The notes: generated by a model not told the origin, from the letters alone. Numbered from the stretch's first letter, positions 13,494-21,138 are shown. The stretch is 22,126 nt of DNA from Chloroflexota bacterium (GCA_016190585.1 JACPQH010000053.1:1-22126), one strand, 5' to 3'. Numbers and translations: made by a program.

Positions 13494-14714
13494 TTAGTTG
13501 AATAGTCGCTTGATGCGGGTAACGGTCTGGCGCAGCGTGCTGTTAAAGCCGGTCCCGGCCTCAGCGGGCGCGGACTCGTGCCGGGCACCCCACAGCAGCA
13601 GCCCCACGCCGGTGGAGTAAGCCGGGTCGCTGAGCGCGTCAGTCAGCCCCTGTATGCCGCTGGCCGGCGCCCCGACCCTCACCGGCAGGCCCAGCGCGCT
13701 GTGCGCCAGCACGGAAAGGCCGGACAGGTTGGAGCTGCCGCCGGTAAGGACCAGCCCCGCCGGGACGGTGGCTTCATAATCCGAGTTCGGCATCTCCAGG
13801 AGAACGAGCTTCAGTATCTCCTCGACCCGGGCCCGGAGGATGTCGCAGATGTCCTGATAAGACACGCCGTGGCCGTCCTGCGAGATGGCGGGCGGCTCGC
13901 TCCCGGACTTGCCATCGTAGACCGGCATGACGCTGCCGTATTTCCGCTTCATCTCCTCGGCGACATCGAACGGGAGACCGAGTCCGAGGGATATGTCGCG
14001 GGTGAGCTGGTAGCCGGCCACCGGGATGACCGAGGTATGCCAGATGCTGCCTTCGCGGAATATGGCGACATCGGTCGTGCCGCCGCCGATATCGGCCAGC
14101 ATGACGCCGGTCATCTTTTCCTCTTCCGTCAGCACGGCTTCGCTGCTGGCCAGCGGCTCCAGTATCAGGTCTTCGACATCTATCCCGATACTACGGATGC
14201 ATTTCACCAGGTTCTGGATCGAGGTGACGCCGGCGGTGATGACATGGGTCTCGACATCGAGACGGAAACCGTGCATCCCCACCGGGTTCTTGACGCCGAC
14301 CTGCCCGTCAACCGCGTAGTTCCGGGGAATAACGTGCAGCAGCCGGCGGTCGCTGGGTACTTCCATGCTCTGCGCCGAACTGAGCACCCGTTTCAGGTCG
14401 TCGGTGCGCACGATGCGGTCGTCCCGGGTGATGGAGACCACGCCGCGGTTATTCAGCGAGGTGATGTGGCGTCCCGTAACGCCCACATAGGCGGCGTCTA
14501 TCTTGAGATTGGAGGCCTGCTCGGCCTTCTTGACGGACTGCTTGATGGACTCCCTGGCCTCGTCGATGTTCACGACCAGGCCTTTGTGCAGCCCCTTGGA
14601 AGGGCCGTTACCGACGCCGATAACCCGGACCTCGCCGGACCCCTTGACCTCAGCCACGATGGTGCTTACCTTGGTGGTGCCTACGTCTATTGCTGTGATG
14701 AGCCTTTTTTTCAT
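13494..14714 (-). CDS. ftsA: Cell division protein FtsA
   Basis: Actin-like ATPase that ties FtsZ filaments to the membrane. The 406-residue protein has the phosphate-1 motif AIDVGTTKV, phosphate-2 LADIGGGTTDVAIF and the adenosine motif VLTGGSSNLSGL. Subdomain 1C is seen in RLLHVIPRNYAVDGQ. The C-terminus LRQTVTRIKRLFN is an amphipathic helix of the membrane-targeting type. The ATG has AGGAGGG four bases upstream. It lies 65 bases after rsmH and 39 before ftsZ on the same strand. FtsI, FtsW, FtsQ and mur genes, usually found between rsmH and ftsA, are absent. Confidence 0.97.
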   Translation of the reverse strand: MKKRLITAIDVGTTKVSTIVAEVKGSGEVRVIGVGNGPSKGLHKGLVVNIDEARESIKQSVKKAEQASNLKIDAAYVGVTGRHITSLNNRGVVSITRDDRIVRTDDLKRVLSSAQSMEVPSDRRLLHVIPRNYAVDGQVGVKNPVGMHGFRLDVETHVITAGVTSIQNLVKCIRSIGIDVEDLILEPLASSEAVLTEEEKMTGVMLADIGGGTTDVAIFREGSIWHTSVIPVAGYQLTRDISLGLGLPFDVAEEMKRKYGSVMPVYDGKSGSEPPAISQDGHGVSYQDICDILRARVEEILKLVLLEMPNSDYEATVPAGLVLTGGSSNLSGLSVLAHSALGLPVRVGAPASGIQGLTDALSDPAYSTGVGLLLWGARHESAPAEAGTGFNSTLRQTVTRIKRLFN

Positions 14715-14779
14715 CGTCCCTCCTGTCCCGTTACTTGGTGCAAGCTCACGTCTTGATTTTTCACATACCGCAACCTCCT

Positions 14780-15826
14780 TCAGGCCATCGAATATACCGC
14801 CCTGATCTTCTTGAGCATCGATGGCCGCCTCCAGCCCCGGGTCTCGATACAGAATTGAGAGTTGGGCTCGGTACTGCTCAGCCCGTCAAGGATAATCTTC
14901 TCGGCGGCGCGCAACCGGGCGCTGCGGCTCCGCGCGTTGCGCCTGATCTCCTCCGGCGAGGGCGTCACAACCCGCCGGTTTACCAGCCGGATGGAGGCCT
15001 TATGGTGACACACGCAGCCGGGGGCGTCCGGGGGACAGATGCAGTCCCGCGACTCCCGTTGCATGAACTGCTTGACGATACGGTCCTCAAGCGAGTGGTA
15101 GCTGATGACGACCAGCCGGCCGCCGTAGCCCAGCAGCCAGGTGGCCTGCTCCAGGGCCTGGTCGAGGTTCCTCAGCTCCTCGTTAACGGCGATACGCAGG
15201 GCCTGGAAGGTGCGGGTGGCCGGGTGGATGCGGCCCCGCCGGGCGCTCACCGCCTTTTCGATGACGCCGGCCAGCTCCAGGGTGGTGCTGATAGGACGGG
15301 AGCGGACAATCTGGTGAGCGATTTGCCGGGAATAGCCTTCCTCCCCGTAGGTGCGGATGAGGTGGGCCAGCTCGTTCTCCGATGTCCCGTTAACGATATC
15401 CGCGGCCGTTATCTTCTGCTCCGGGCCGAACCGCATGTCCAGGGGGCCTTCCTTCTGAAAGCTGAAGCCCCGCTCGGCGACCTCAAGCTGCACCGACGAG
15501 AGCCCGAGATCGAACAGGATGCCGTTCACCGGCAGGAATTCATAGCGGAGGGCCACGGTCTGCAGGTTGGCGAAGTTATCGTTGACCAGCAGCACCGAGC
15601 CGCCGAACCTTTTAAGCCGCTCGCGGGCGGTCTTTATAATCTGCGGGTCGGCGTCAAGCCCGAGAAGCTGCCCGCCGGGGGAGCTGTGTACCAGGATAGC
15701 CTCGGCGTGGCCGCCCCCGTCCACCGTGCCGTCGATGTAGCGCCCGCCGGGCAGGACCGCGAGCGCCTGGACGGTCTCTTCCAGCAGGACGGGCACATGG
15801 CCGTATCCGGATGACATGGCGTCCAT
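14780..15826 (-). CDS. rsmH: 16S rRNA (cytosine-N4-)-methyltransferase RsmH (MraW)
   Basis: Methylates N4 of C1402 (E. coli numbering) of 16S rRNA. Motifs: [78 protein letters not shown], and the end [20 protein letters not shown]. At 348 residues it is some 30 longer than usual, due to a C-terminal tail (from [11 protein letters not shown] to VYSMA) of no known role. The ATG at 15826 shares one base with the mraZ stop (TGATG), with GGAGAAG upstream; an in-frame ATG three codons later is an alternative. Confidence 0.97.
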   Translation of the reverse strand: MDAMSSGYGHVPVLLEETVQALAVLPGGRYIDGTVDGGGHAEAILVHSSPGGQLLGLDADPQIIKTARERLKRFGGSVLLVNDNFANLQTVALRYEFLPVNGILFDLGLSSVQLEVAERGFSFQKEGPLDMRFGPEQKITAADIVNGTSENELAHLIRTYGEEGYSRQIAHQIVRSRPISTTLELAGVIEKAVSARRGRIHPATRTFQALRIAVNEELRNLDQALEQATWLLGYGGRLVVISYHSLEDRIVKQFMQRESRDCICPPDAPGCVCHHKASIRLVNRRVVTPSPEEIRRNARSRSARLRAAEKIILDGLSSTEPNSQFCIETRGWRRPSMLKKIRAVYSMA

Positions 15827-16251
15827 CAGCGCTTCTCCAGGCTTTCGATTATCTGCCAGGCCTGCTCCTGGGAGGTGGCCTTCTCTTCCGCCCAGTGCTC
15901 CTTGCTCCAGATCTCCAGGTAGCTGTTAGCCCCGGCGACGACCACCCCGTCCCTGATGCCGGCGTAGTCTCTCAGGGGGGCCGGCACGGCGATTCTCCCC
16001 TGGCCGTCAATCCGGGTGCTGAAAGCGGTGGCGAAGACCGCCCGGTTGAGCCTCCTCAGCTTGCTCGGGGAAACGCTGCTCCTGGTGAGCTCGTCGGAAA
16101 ACTTTTTCCACTCGTACAGTGACCGCGCTGTGATGCATTTTTCAAAGCCCGGCGATAGGACGACCCCTTCCTTCAGCGCATCGCGGAACCGGGGCGGGAG
16201 GGGTATTCTGCCTTTCTCATCGAGCTTGTACTCGAACTCACCGAAGAACAC
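15826..16251 (-). CDS. mraZ: Transcriptional regulator MraZ
   Basis: A ring-forming AbrB-fold DNA-binding protein that controls the division cluster. The 141 residues hold two SpoVT-AbrB repeats with the diagnostic loops [13 protein letters not shown] (11-23) and [13 protein letters not shown] (82-94). The start is GTG ([14 protein letters not shown]); GGGA three to six bases upstream is a modest ribosome site. The gene is first in mraZ-rsmH-ftsA-ftsZ and is preceded by a strong promoter and phased GTGGGA boxes that are likely its own operator. Its stop overlaps the rsmH start by one base. Confidence 0.96.
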   Translation of the reverse strand: MFFGEFEYKLDEKGRIPLPPRFRDALKEGVVLSPGFEKCITARSLYEWKKFSDELTRSSVSPSKLRRLNRAVFATAFSTRIDGQGRIAVPAPLRDYAGIRDGVVVAGANSYLEIWSKEHWAEEKATSQEQAWQIIESLEKR

Positions 16252-16281
16252 TTAATCCCACAACTTCCCACTTTTTACCAC
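16246..16281 (-). promoter_or_regulatory. MraZ operator: phased GTGGGA boxes
   Basis: On the minus strand GTGGTA, GTGGGA, GTGGGA and a partial GTGTTC recur every ten bases (plus-strand TACCAC 16276-16281, TCCCAC 16266-16271, TCCCAC 16256-16261, GAACAC 16246-16251). The last contains the mraZ GTG start. Known MraZ sites are direct repeats of TGGG-like boxes with ten-base phasing. The boxes lie just downstream of the inferred transcription start, so bound MraZ would block initiation or escape. Confidence 0.8.
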
Positions 16282-16290
16282 TTTTGTGGC

Positions 16291-16319
16291 ATTTTACACC
16301 GCGCTGAGCCCGGTGTCAA
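16291..16319 (-). promoter_or_regulatory. Strong sigma70-type promoter of the mraZ-ftsZ cluster
   Basis: On the minus strand TTGACA (16319-16314), a 17-base spacer and TAAAAT (16296-16291). Transcription would begin near 16284, about 33 bases before the mraZ start, immediately ahead of the MraZ boxes. Confidence 0.85.
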
Positions 16320-16389
16320 GGGTTTCTCCGGTTTCCGGCCGATATTTTTTGAGATATCATGGTAGTCTGCGGTGGGCGCGGCCGGCCGC

Positions 16390-16613
16390 TTGACAGGCGC
16401 GCGCCGGCGCAACATAATAGCGGGATAAGAGTTCCGCGGCAGGGCTCATGCTGTCAGAGAGTGCGGGACATAAAGAATGATTGAAGATGAAAGAGCGAGC
16501 GTTTGGTGCGTCGCCTGACCAGGCCGCCGGAGCATACCTTGCCGGGATGCGCGCAGGCGCTTGACCGGAAACCGGGCGAACTGGATGTTAAGACGGCGGA
16601 TGACAGATTTGGA
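16390..16613 (+). other. Orphan promoter-like element and unexplained 195-base stretch
   Basis: On the plus strand TTGACA (16390-16395), 17 bases with a GC-rich palindrome (GGCGCGCGCC), then CATAAT (16413-16418) form a good promoter pattern. About 190 bases follow without a supportable ORF before the antisense side of tRNA-Asp. The stretch contains small hairpins (GCCT-GACC-AGGC; CCGG-AAA-CCGG) but no clear terminator and no motif of SRP, RNase P or tmRNA that I can recognise. It may encode a small RNA, or the promoter match may be accidental. Confidence 0.3.
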
Positions 16614-16690
16614 TGGCGACCCCGGGGGGATTTGAACCCCCGATCTCCACCGTGACAGGGTGGCATGTTAGACCGCTACACCACGGGGCC
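16614..16690 (-). tRNA. tRNA-Asp (anticodon GTC)
   Basis: On the minus strand the gene starts GGCCCCG and ends CGGGGTC-G-CCA. Acceptor pairing is complete with one G-T pair. The D arm contains TGGTGTAGCGGTCTAACA. The anticodon arm is CCACC-CTGTCAC-GGTGG with anticodon GTC. The T arm is GGGGG-TTCAAAT-CCCCC. The 3' CCA (plus-strand TGG 16614-16616) is encoded, and the discriminator base is G, as expected for Asp. Confidence 0.97.
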
Positions 16691-16708
16691 GGTCGAATGA
16701 CCATCTAG

Positions 16709-16737
16709 AGTCTAGCAAAGGGGCCGTGATTAGTCAA
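16709..16737 (-). promoter_or_regulatory. Promoter of tRNA-Asp
   Basis: On the minus strand TTGACT (16737-16732), a 17-base spacer and TAGACT (16714-16709). Transcription would start at about 16702, some 12 bases before the mature tRNA 5' end. Confidence 0.7.
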
Positions 16738-16769
16738 GGCGCGGCGGGTTGTTGCCCGTTTGAGATTTG

Positions 16770-16778
16770 TGTTATAAT
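16770..16778 (+). promoter_or_regulatory. Extended -10 promoter of the rpsF operon
   Basis: TGTTATAAT (16770-16778) is a consensus extended -10. A weak -35 (TTGTTG at 16749-16754, 18-base spacer) lies upstream. Transcription would start near 16785, some 20 bases before rpsF. It is divergent from the tRNA-Asp promoter. Confidence 0.65.
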
Positions 16779-16805
16779 GACTTAAAATTTTGTAAGGAAT
16801 GGGAA

Positions 16806-17132
16806 ATGGTCTCAAGTAAAGAGCAAGTCATCGTCCAGGAAGGCCAGCTCCGTGATTACGAGCTTATTATTATAATCAGCCCGCAGGTACCGGAGGAGAG
16901 TCTCGAGCCTGTCCTCGACAATATCAGCCAGTTCATCACCGGCAAGGGCGGCGTTATCGAGAAGATGGACCGCTGGGGCAAGAAGAAGCTGGCCTACCCC
17001 CTGAAGCATTTCATCGAGGGCAACTTCGTGCTCGCCACCTTCAAGATGAACCCGGCATCGAGCCGCGAGCTGGAGAAACAGCTCAGGTTGACCGAGGAAG
17101 TGCTGCGGCATATGCTGGTGCGGCTCGGCTAG
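16806..17132 (+). CDS. rpsF: 30S ribosomal protein S6
   Basis: A small-subunit protein that pairs with S18 on the platform. The 108-residue protein shows LRDYELIIIISPQVPEESLEPVLDNI, the GGVIEKMDRWGKKKLAYPLKHFIEGNFV core that is diagnostic for S6, and a final helix LRLTEEVLRHMLVRLG. The ATG at 16806 is preferred over an upstream in-frame ATG at 16767 because AAGGA lies seven bases before it and the 16767 start would precede the inferred transcription start. It heads an operon with ssb and rpsR, the standard bacterial order. Confidence 0.96.
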   Translation: MVSSKEQVIVQEGQLRDYELIIIISPQVPEESLEPVLDNISQFITGKGGVIEKMDRWGKKKLAYPLKHFIEGNFVLATFKMNPASSRELEKQLRLTEEVLRHMLVRLG

Positions 17133-17160
17133 GTAAAAAAGGAGGAGGGTGGGTTCAGGC

Positions 17161-17556
17161 ATGCCAAGTTTGAATAAGGTTACTATCATCGGCAATGTGG
17201 GCAGCGAGCCGGAAATGCGCTTCACCCCCAACGGCAAGCCGGTGATTTCTTTTTCCGTGGCGACCAACTGGGTCTACACCTCGCCCGACGGCGAGAAAAA
17301 GCAGGAGACCGAGTGGTTTAACGTCATCGCCTGGAACCGCCTGGCAGAGCAGTGCAACCAGTTCCTGGCGAAAGGCCGGCTGGTCTACGCCGAAGGGCGC
17401 CTGCATACCCGGACCTGGGAGGGGCAGGATGGACAGCCGCATACCCGGCTGGAGGTTATCGCTAACCGGGTGCTGTTCCTGGACCGGCGGGTGGCCGCCG
17501 CCCTCTCCGAGGAAAAGACCGAGGAGACCCTGGAGCCGGACGACCTCAATTTTTAA
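17161..17556 (+). CDS. ssb: Single-stranded DNA-binding protein
   Basis: Protects and organises ssDNA in replication and repair. The 131-residue OB-fold protein begins MPSLNKVTIIGNVGSEPEMR, followed by GKPVISFSVATNWVY, TEWFNVIAWNRLAEQC and KGRLVYAEGRLHTRTWEGQDG, all standard SSB blocks. The C-terminal tip EPDDLNF is a variant of the usual acidic DDDIPF partner-docking tip. The ATG at 17161 is chosen because family members start at this methionine. A GTG at 17149 lies only three bases behind GGAGG, whereas the AGGGTGG run gives acceptable spacing to the ATG. It lies between rpsF and rpsR on the same strand. Confidence 0.95.
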   Translation: MPSLNKVTIIGNVGSEPEMRFTPNGKPVISFSVATNWVYTSPDGEKKQETEWFNVIAWNRLAEQCNQFLAKGRLVYAEGRLHTRTWEGQDGQPHTRLEVIANRVLFLDRRVAAALSEEKTEETLEPDDLNF

Positions 17557-17588
17557 CCGGGGAATACGTTAAAGGATTGATATAAACA

Positions 17589-17909
17589 ATGGTGCAAACG
17601 CAACCACAACCACCGCAGCCGCAGCCGGGGGGTGCGCGCAAGAGATGGGACCGCTCCAAGTACGTACCTAAAAGGAAAGTCTGCGCCTTCTGTAAAGACA
17701 AGGTGCAGTGTATCGACTACAAGAACGTGTCCCAGCTACGGCCGTATATCTCGGACCGGGGCAAGATCGAACCTCGCCGCAAGACCGGCGCCTGCGCCCG
17801 GCACCAGCGGCTTATCGCCAGCGCCATCAAAAGGGCGCGGGAGATCGTGCTGGTGCCTTATGTCCCGGGCCATATCCGGCGCAGCGGCGGCGCCGGCCTG
17901 AGGGACTGA
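17589..17909 (+). CDS. rpsR: 30S ribosomal protein S18
   Basis: A 106-residue S18 with the core [62 protein letters not shown], the family signature. It has a Pro/Gln-rich N-terminal extension (about residues 1-15) and a Gly-rich end. C-x-x-C and later Cys/His residues (CARH) suggest a zinc-binding form, although one standard pair is not complete. Its ribosome site (AAAGGA) is about 12 bases before the ATG, longer than usual. It follows ssb by 32 bases. Its partner S6 is two genes upstream. Confidence 0.95.
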   Translation: MVQTQPQPPQPQPGGARKRWDRSKYVPKRKVCAFCKDKVQCIDYKNVSQLRPYISDRGKIEPRRKTGACARHQRLIASAIKRAREIVLVPYVPGHIRRSGGAGLRD

Positions 17910-17950
17910 GTCCCGCCGGGCTGTTCGGTATTTCATTTTGAGGAGTCGGC

Positions 17951-18091
17951 GTGCCGAAGAGGACTTATCAACCCAAGAGGATCCCGAGAAAGCGGGAACA
18001 CGGCTTTCTCAAGCGGATGAGCACGAGAGGAGGACGGCAGGTCCTGAGAGCCAGGCGGCTGAAGGGTCGCAAGCGGCTGACGGTAGTTTAG
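17951..18091 (+). CDS. rpmH: 50S ribosomal protein L34
   Basis: A 46-residue, very basic protein: [20 protein letters not shown], then [26 protein letters not shown]. This is a full and typical L34. The start is GTG, with GAGGAG about five bases upstream. It is followed 19 bases later by rnpA, the near-universal rpmH-rnpA order. dnaA, often on the other side of rpmH, is not here; rpsR is instead. Confidence 0.96.
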   Translation: MPKRTYQPKRIPRKREHGFLKRMSTRGGRQVLRARRLKGRKRLTVV

Positions 18092-18110
18092 CCCGGGAGG
18101 GCGGCCGGAC

Positions 18111-18449
18111 TTGAGGGGCGAGCAGCACCTTACCAGGACCGCGCAATACGCTTCAGTTTACAGTAAGGGCCGTTCGTGGAGCGATAGTTTAATCGTAATG
18201 AAGGCTTTACCCAATAATCTTGAGCATTCCCGCTGCGGCCTGTCCGTGGGACGGCGGGTGGGCAATGCCGTTATCCGGAACCGGGTGAAGCGCCGCCTGC
18301 GGGAGATCCTGCGGCCGACACCGCTCGCGCCCGGTTGGGACATCGTCTTCGTCGCCCGCGCCCGCGCCGGCGAGGCGGACTATCACCGGCTCCGGGAATC
18401 GGTAAGCCGGCTCCTGGGTCGCGCCGGACTGCTGGCGGCAACACCATGA
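18111..18449 (+). CDS. rnpA: Ribonuclease P protein component
   Basis: The protein subunit that helps RNase P RNA bind precursor tRNA. The 112-residue protein has the N-terminal [17 protein letters not shown], the key basic motif [24 protein letters not shown] and the end [26 protein letters not shown]. The start is TTG at 18111 with GGGAGG about ten bases upstream; MRGEQHLTR matches the usual family start. The stop overlaps the yidD start by ATGA. Confidence 0.95.
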   Translation: MRGEQHLTRTAQYASVYSKGRSWSDSLIVMKALPNNLEHSRCGLSVGRRVGNAVIRNRVKRRLREILRPTPLAPGWDIVFVARARAGEADYHRLRESVSRLLGRAGLLAATP

Positions 18450-18655
18450 AAGCCATCGCCCTGGAGCTCATCAAGCTTTACCAGACTACCGTGTCGCGGG
18501 TCACGCCGCCGTCTTGCCGGTACCTGCCGACATGCTCGCAGTACACGTATGAAGCCATTTCCAAATACGGTTTTTTCCGGGGCGGCTGGCTGGGCGCCAG
18601 GCGGCTGGCCCGCTGCCATCCTTTACACCACGGCGGTTGGGACCCGGTACCCTAA
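18446..18655 (+). CDS. yidD: Membrane protein insertion efficiency factor YidD
   Basis: A 69-residue protein with the whole YidD pattern: [40 protein letters not shown] and [16 protein letters not shown], including the three conserved cysteines. The N-terminal helix is amphipathic and membrane-associated. It aids insertion by the YidC route. The ATG overlaps the rnpA stop (ATGA), ruling out the longer in-frame reading from 18335. The following gene is a lipoprotein, with yidC after it. Confidence 0.94.
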   Translation: MKAIALELIKLYQTTVSRVTPPSCRYLPTCSQYTYEAISKYGFFRGGWLGARRLARCHPLHHGGWDPVP

Positions 18656-18664
18656 GGCGGACTA

Positions 18665-19795
18665 TTGAGATTTATTAAAAGAATCCCTCATTATAAACTG
18701 GCGCTCCTGGGGCTTATGCTGGCCGGTATCCTCGTGCTCGGCGCCTGCGCCGGCACCGCCACCGTGCCGCGCGGCTGGTCGGGGCCGGTTATCGTCAACG
18801 ATGACCTGGTCATGGCCACCATGGAGGGCAATCTCGTGGCGCTGGACCTGGCGACCCGCACCCGCCTCTGGCCGGACCTGAAGTTCGAGCCGCGCCAGAC
18901 GACCGGCACCTTCGGCTGCGCCGGCGGGCCGACCTCGGTGGCGATATACGCCACGCCGGGCGCGGCCAACGACCTGGCGTATGTGGGCGGCTATGACGGC
19001 AAGGTCTACGCCGTCAGTCTCACCTCGGGTTCGCTGAGATGGGTCTACCCGCGCCAGGATTATATCGAACCGATCGTGGGCGCCATCACCCCGGCCGGCG
19101 GCATGATCTTCTTCGGGGCCTCGGACGGCAAAGTCTACGCCCTCGATGCGGCGACCGGCGATTTCAAGTGGAGCTTCGCCACCGGCAACAAGGTCTGGAG
19201 CTCGCCCGTGGTGGACGGCGACACCGTCTACGTTACCTCGATGGACAAGAAAATCTACGCGCTGCGGGCCGCCGACGGTACCAAGAGATGGGAGTTCGCC
19301 ACGGAGGGCGCCATCACCTCCAACCCGGTAGTCGGCGAAAACGTCGTTTACTTCGGCTCGTTCGACCGCTATGTTTACGCGGTGAACCGTGACGGCAGCC
19401 TGAGATGGCGGTCCGCCCAGGCTGATAACTGGTTCTGGGCGAATCCCCTGCTTTATAACAACACCATATACGCCGGGGCGCTCGATGACAATCTCTACGC
19501 CTTCCGGGCGGACAACGGCGCCACGGTGGGCAAGTTTGACCTGGGGAGCCCGGTCTCCGCCAGCCCGGTACGGAGCGGCGAGTCTGTCGTGGCGGTTACC
19601 GAAGCCGGCAAGCTGTTCGTGCTCAACACGGCGAACAACACCATAAAAGAGCTGGCCAATTTGCAGCAGTCCGTGTTCGCGCCCCTGGCGGTGCACCAAG
19701 GGACAGCGTACGTCCATACGGACAGGGACGAGCTTTTCGCGATCGATATCCAGTCCGGGGTTACGCTGTGGATGCTGCCCCTGAAAACGAGCTGA
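18665..19795 (+). CDS. PQQ-like beta-propeller lipoprotein (BamB-like)
   Basis: 376 residues. A TTG start (AAGG seven bases upstream) gives MRFIKRIPHYKLALLGLML, then the lipobox LGAC with Cys28, so it is anchored on the outer face of the membrane. The rest is a beta-propeller of PQQ-like repeats, each ending in a phrase like KVYALDAATGDFKWSF, KIYALRAADGTKRWEF, YVYAVNRDGSLRWR or NLYAFRADNGATVGKF; about seven blades can be read. No enzymatic residues are evident. The fold is that of BamB, an outer-membrane assembly scaffold, but there is no sign of an outer membrane here. Its place between yidD and yidC suggests a part in membrane or exported protein maturation, which is inference. Confidence 0.85.
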   Translation: MRFIKRIPHYKLALLGLMLAGILVLGACAGTATVPRGWSGPVIVNDDLVMATMEGNLVALDLATRTRLWPDLKFEPRQTTGTFGCAGGPTSVAIYATPGAANDLAYVGGYDGKVYAVSLTSGSLRWVYPRQDYIEPIVGAITPAGGMIFFGASDGKVYALDAATGDFKWSFATGNKVWSSPVVDGDTVYVTSMDKKIYALRAADGTKRWEFATEGAITSNPVVGENVVYFGSFDRYVYAVNRDGSLRWRSAQADNWFWANPLLYNNTIYAGALDDNLYAFRADNGATVGKFDLGSPVSASPVRSGESVVAVTEAGKLFVLNTANNTIKELANLQQSVFAPLAVHQGTAYVHTDRDELFAIDIQSGVTLWMLPLKTS

Positions 19796-19807
19796 GGCGG
19801 GTCTGAC

Positions 19808-20611
19808 TTGGGAATCGGAGATATCTGGAATCTAATCATCCTCTCGCCGGTCATCAATGTCCTGGTGCTGCTGTCGCATTACCTCTTCGGCAGCTTTGGT
19901 CTGGCCATCATCGCGCTGACGCTGCTGGTCAGGGCGGTAACGATGCCTCTGACCATGAAGCAGCTTCACGCCACCAAGGCCATGCAGTCGATGCAGCCCA
20001 AGCTGATGGAGTTGCAGAAGAAGTATGCCCGCGACCGGCAGAAGCTCGCACAGGAGCAGATGCGCCTCTACCGCGAGTCCGGGGTGAGCCCGGCGGGCTG
20101 CATGATACCGATGCTCATCCAGTTCCCGGTGTGGATAGCGCTTTTTCAGGCCATCGTCAAAGTGCTGGCGGTGGTCCCGGAGGACTTTCTGAGTCTCTCC
20201 CGGCACCTGTACGCCTCCTGGCCGGTGGTGATTTCGTCCGTTCCCCTGGGCGACAGGTTCCTGTGGCTCAACCTGGCTTCGCCCGACCAGCTCCTGGTCC
20301 TGCCCCTGCTCGTGGGCGGCTCCATGTGGGTGCAGCAGAAGATGGTCACGCCGACCGGCGCCGACCCGCGCACCCAGCAGCAGACCCGGATGATGCTCTG
20401 GCTCATGCCTATCATGTTCGCCTTCCTGACCCTCCAGTTCCCCAGCGGCCTCGCGCTTTACTGGGTTGTCTCCAACCTTTTCTCCATCGTCACCCAGTAC
20501 TATGTCACCGGCTGGGGCGGCCTGAAACCCGCGGTCCCGGGGGCCGGCGGGACCGGGCGCGGCGGACGCCGGGCGATCGAGGTCAAGAAGGTTGAGCCGA
20601 AGACGAAATAA
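19808..20611 (+). CDS. yidC: Membrane protein insertase YidC (Oxa1 family)
   Basis: Inserts membrane proteins with or without Sec. The 267-residue protein is the short (Gram-positive-like) type, without the large periplasmic domain. TM1 is near LSHYLFGSFGLAIIALTLLVRAVTMPLT, with R42 at the position of the conserved groove arginine. A charged cytosolic hairpin follows (QPKLMELQKKYARDRQKLAQEQMRLYRESGVSP), then GCMIPMLIQFPVWIALFQAI, more helices and a basic tail (RRAIEVKKVEPKTK). The start is TTG, with GAGGCGGG about six bases upstream. No lipoprotein signal is seen. It is followed by jag. Confidence 0.95.
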   Translation: MGIGDIWNLIILSPVINVLVLLSHYLFGSFGLAIIALTLLVRAVTMPLTMKQLHATKAMQSMQPKLMELQKKYARDRQKLAQEQMRLYRESGVSPAGCMIPMLIQFPVWIALFQAIVKVLAVVPEDFLSLSRHLYASWPVVISSVPLGDRFLWLNLASPDQLLVLPLLVGGSMWVQQKMVTPTGADPRTQQQTRMMLWLMPIMFAFLTLQFPSGLALYWVVSNLFSIVTQYYVTGWGGLKPAVPGAGGTGRGGRRAIEVKKVEPKTK

Positions 20612-20643
20612 AATTTTAGCCCAGCGGGTTTATGAGGTATAGT

Positions 20644-21138
20644 ATGCCGGAGGAAAACAGGCAAATAGTCCAGGTGGCCACAGAGGTCCTGGAAACTGTC
20701 CTGGACCTTTTAGGCGTGGATGCCTCGGTGAACGCCTCGGCGGGCGGCCTTGCCGAAGACGAGCCGCCGGAAGAACCGAATATCACCCTTGACATCGAGG
20801 GCGACGACCTGGGCATCCTTATCGGCTGGCACGGCCAGACCCTGGCCTCGCTCCAGTACCTGGTGCGGCTGATCGTTACCTGCAAAATGGAAAACCATCT
20901 GCCCATCGTGGTGGATGTCAACGGCTACAAGCAGCGCCGCTATGAAGCCCTCAGGGCGCTGGCGACGCGTATCGCCGAGCAGGTCATGGTCAAAAAAACC
21001 CCGTTCGCCCTCGAGCCGATGGCGGCCTACGAGCGGCGTATCATTCATGTAACGCTGGCCAGCCACTCCCATGTCATCACGGAAAGCACCGGCTATGGCG
21101 ACGCCCGCAAGGTCGTCATCATGCCGAAGCGACTATAA
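20644..21138 (+). CDS. jag: KH/R3H RNA-binding protein Jag (KhpB)
   Basis: A 164-residue RNA-binding protein. KH domain: DDLGILIGWHGQTLASLQYL with the GWHG loop (GxxG). R3H domain: YERRIIHVTLASHSHVITES, with the R-x3-H core. The N-terminal Jag-N domain of longer homologues is absent. The ATG at 20644 is chosen over 20632 because GAGGT ends five bases before it. It follows yidC by 32 bases, the normal order. A TATAAT overlaps its last codons and probably serves the ileS leader. Confidence 0.93.
   Translation: MPEENRQIVQVATEVLETVLDLLGVDASVNASAGGLAEDEPPEEPNITLDIEGDDLGILIGWHGQTLASLQYLVRLIVTCKMENHLPIVVDVNGYKQRRYEALRALATRIAEQVMVKKTPFALEPMAAYERRIIHVTLASHSHVITESTGYGDARKVVIMPKRL

Noticed and set aside
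12225..13505. Plus-strand 426- and 379-codon open frames
   Set aside because: They are antisense to ftsZ, which has all its motifs; the plus-strand translations are low-complexity shadows of high-GC codons.
14735..15814. Plus-strand 359-codon open frame, and a similar one at 13578-14756
   Set aside because: Antisense to rsmH and ftsA; no family resemblance, only GC-driven lack of stops.
16454..16666. Minus-strand 70-codon ORF
   Set aside because: It begins inside tRNA-Asp and has no ribosome site; the phrase GFKSPRG is a usual by-product of reading through a tRNA T arm.
16250..18110. Replication origin near rpmH
   Set aside because: No dnaA gene and no cluster of TTATCCACA-like boxes was seen; the rpmH neighbourhood alone is not enough.
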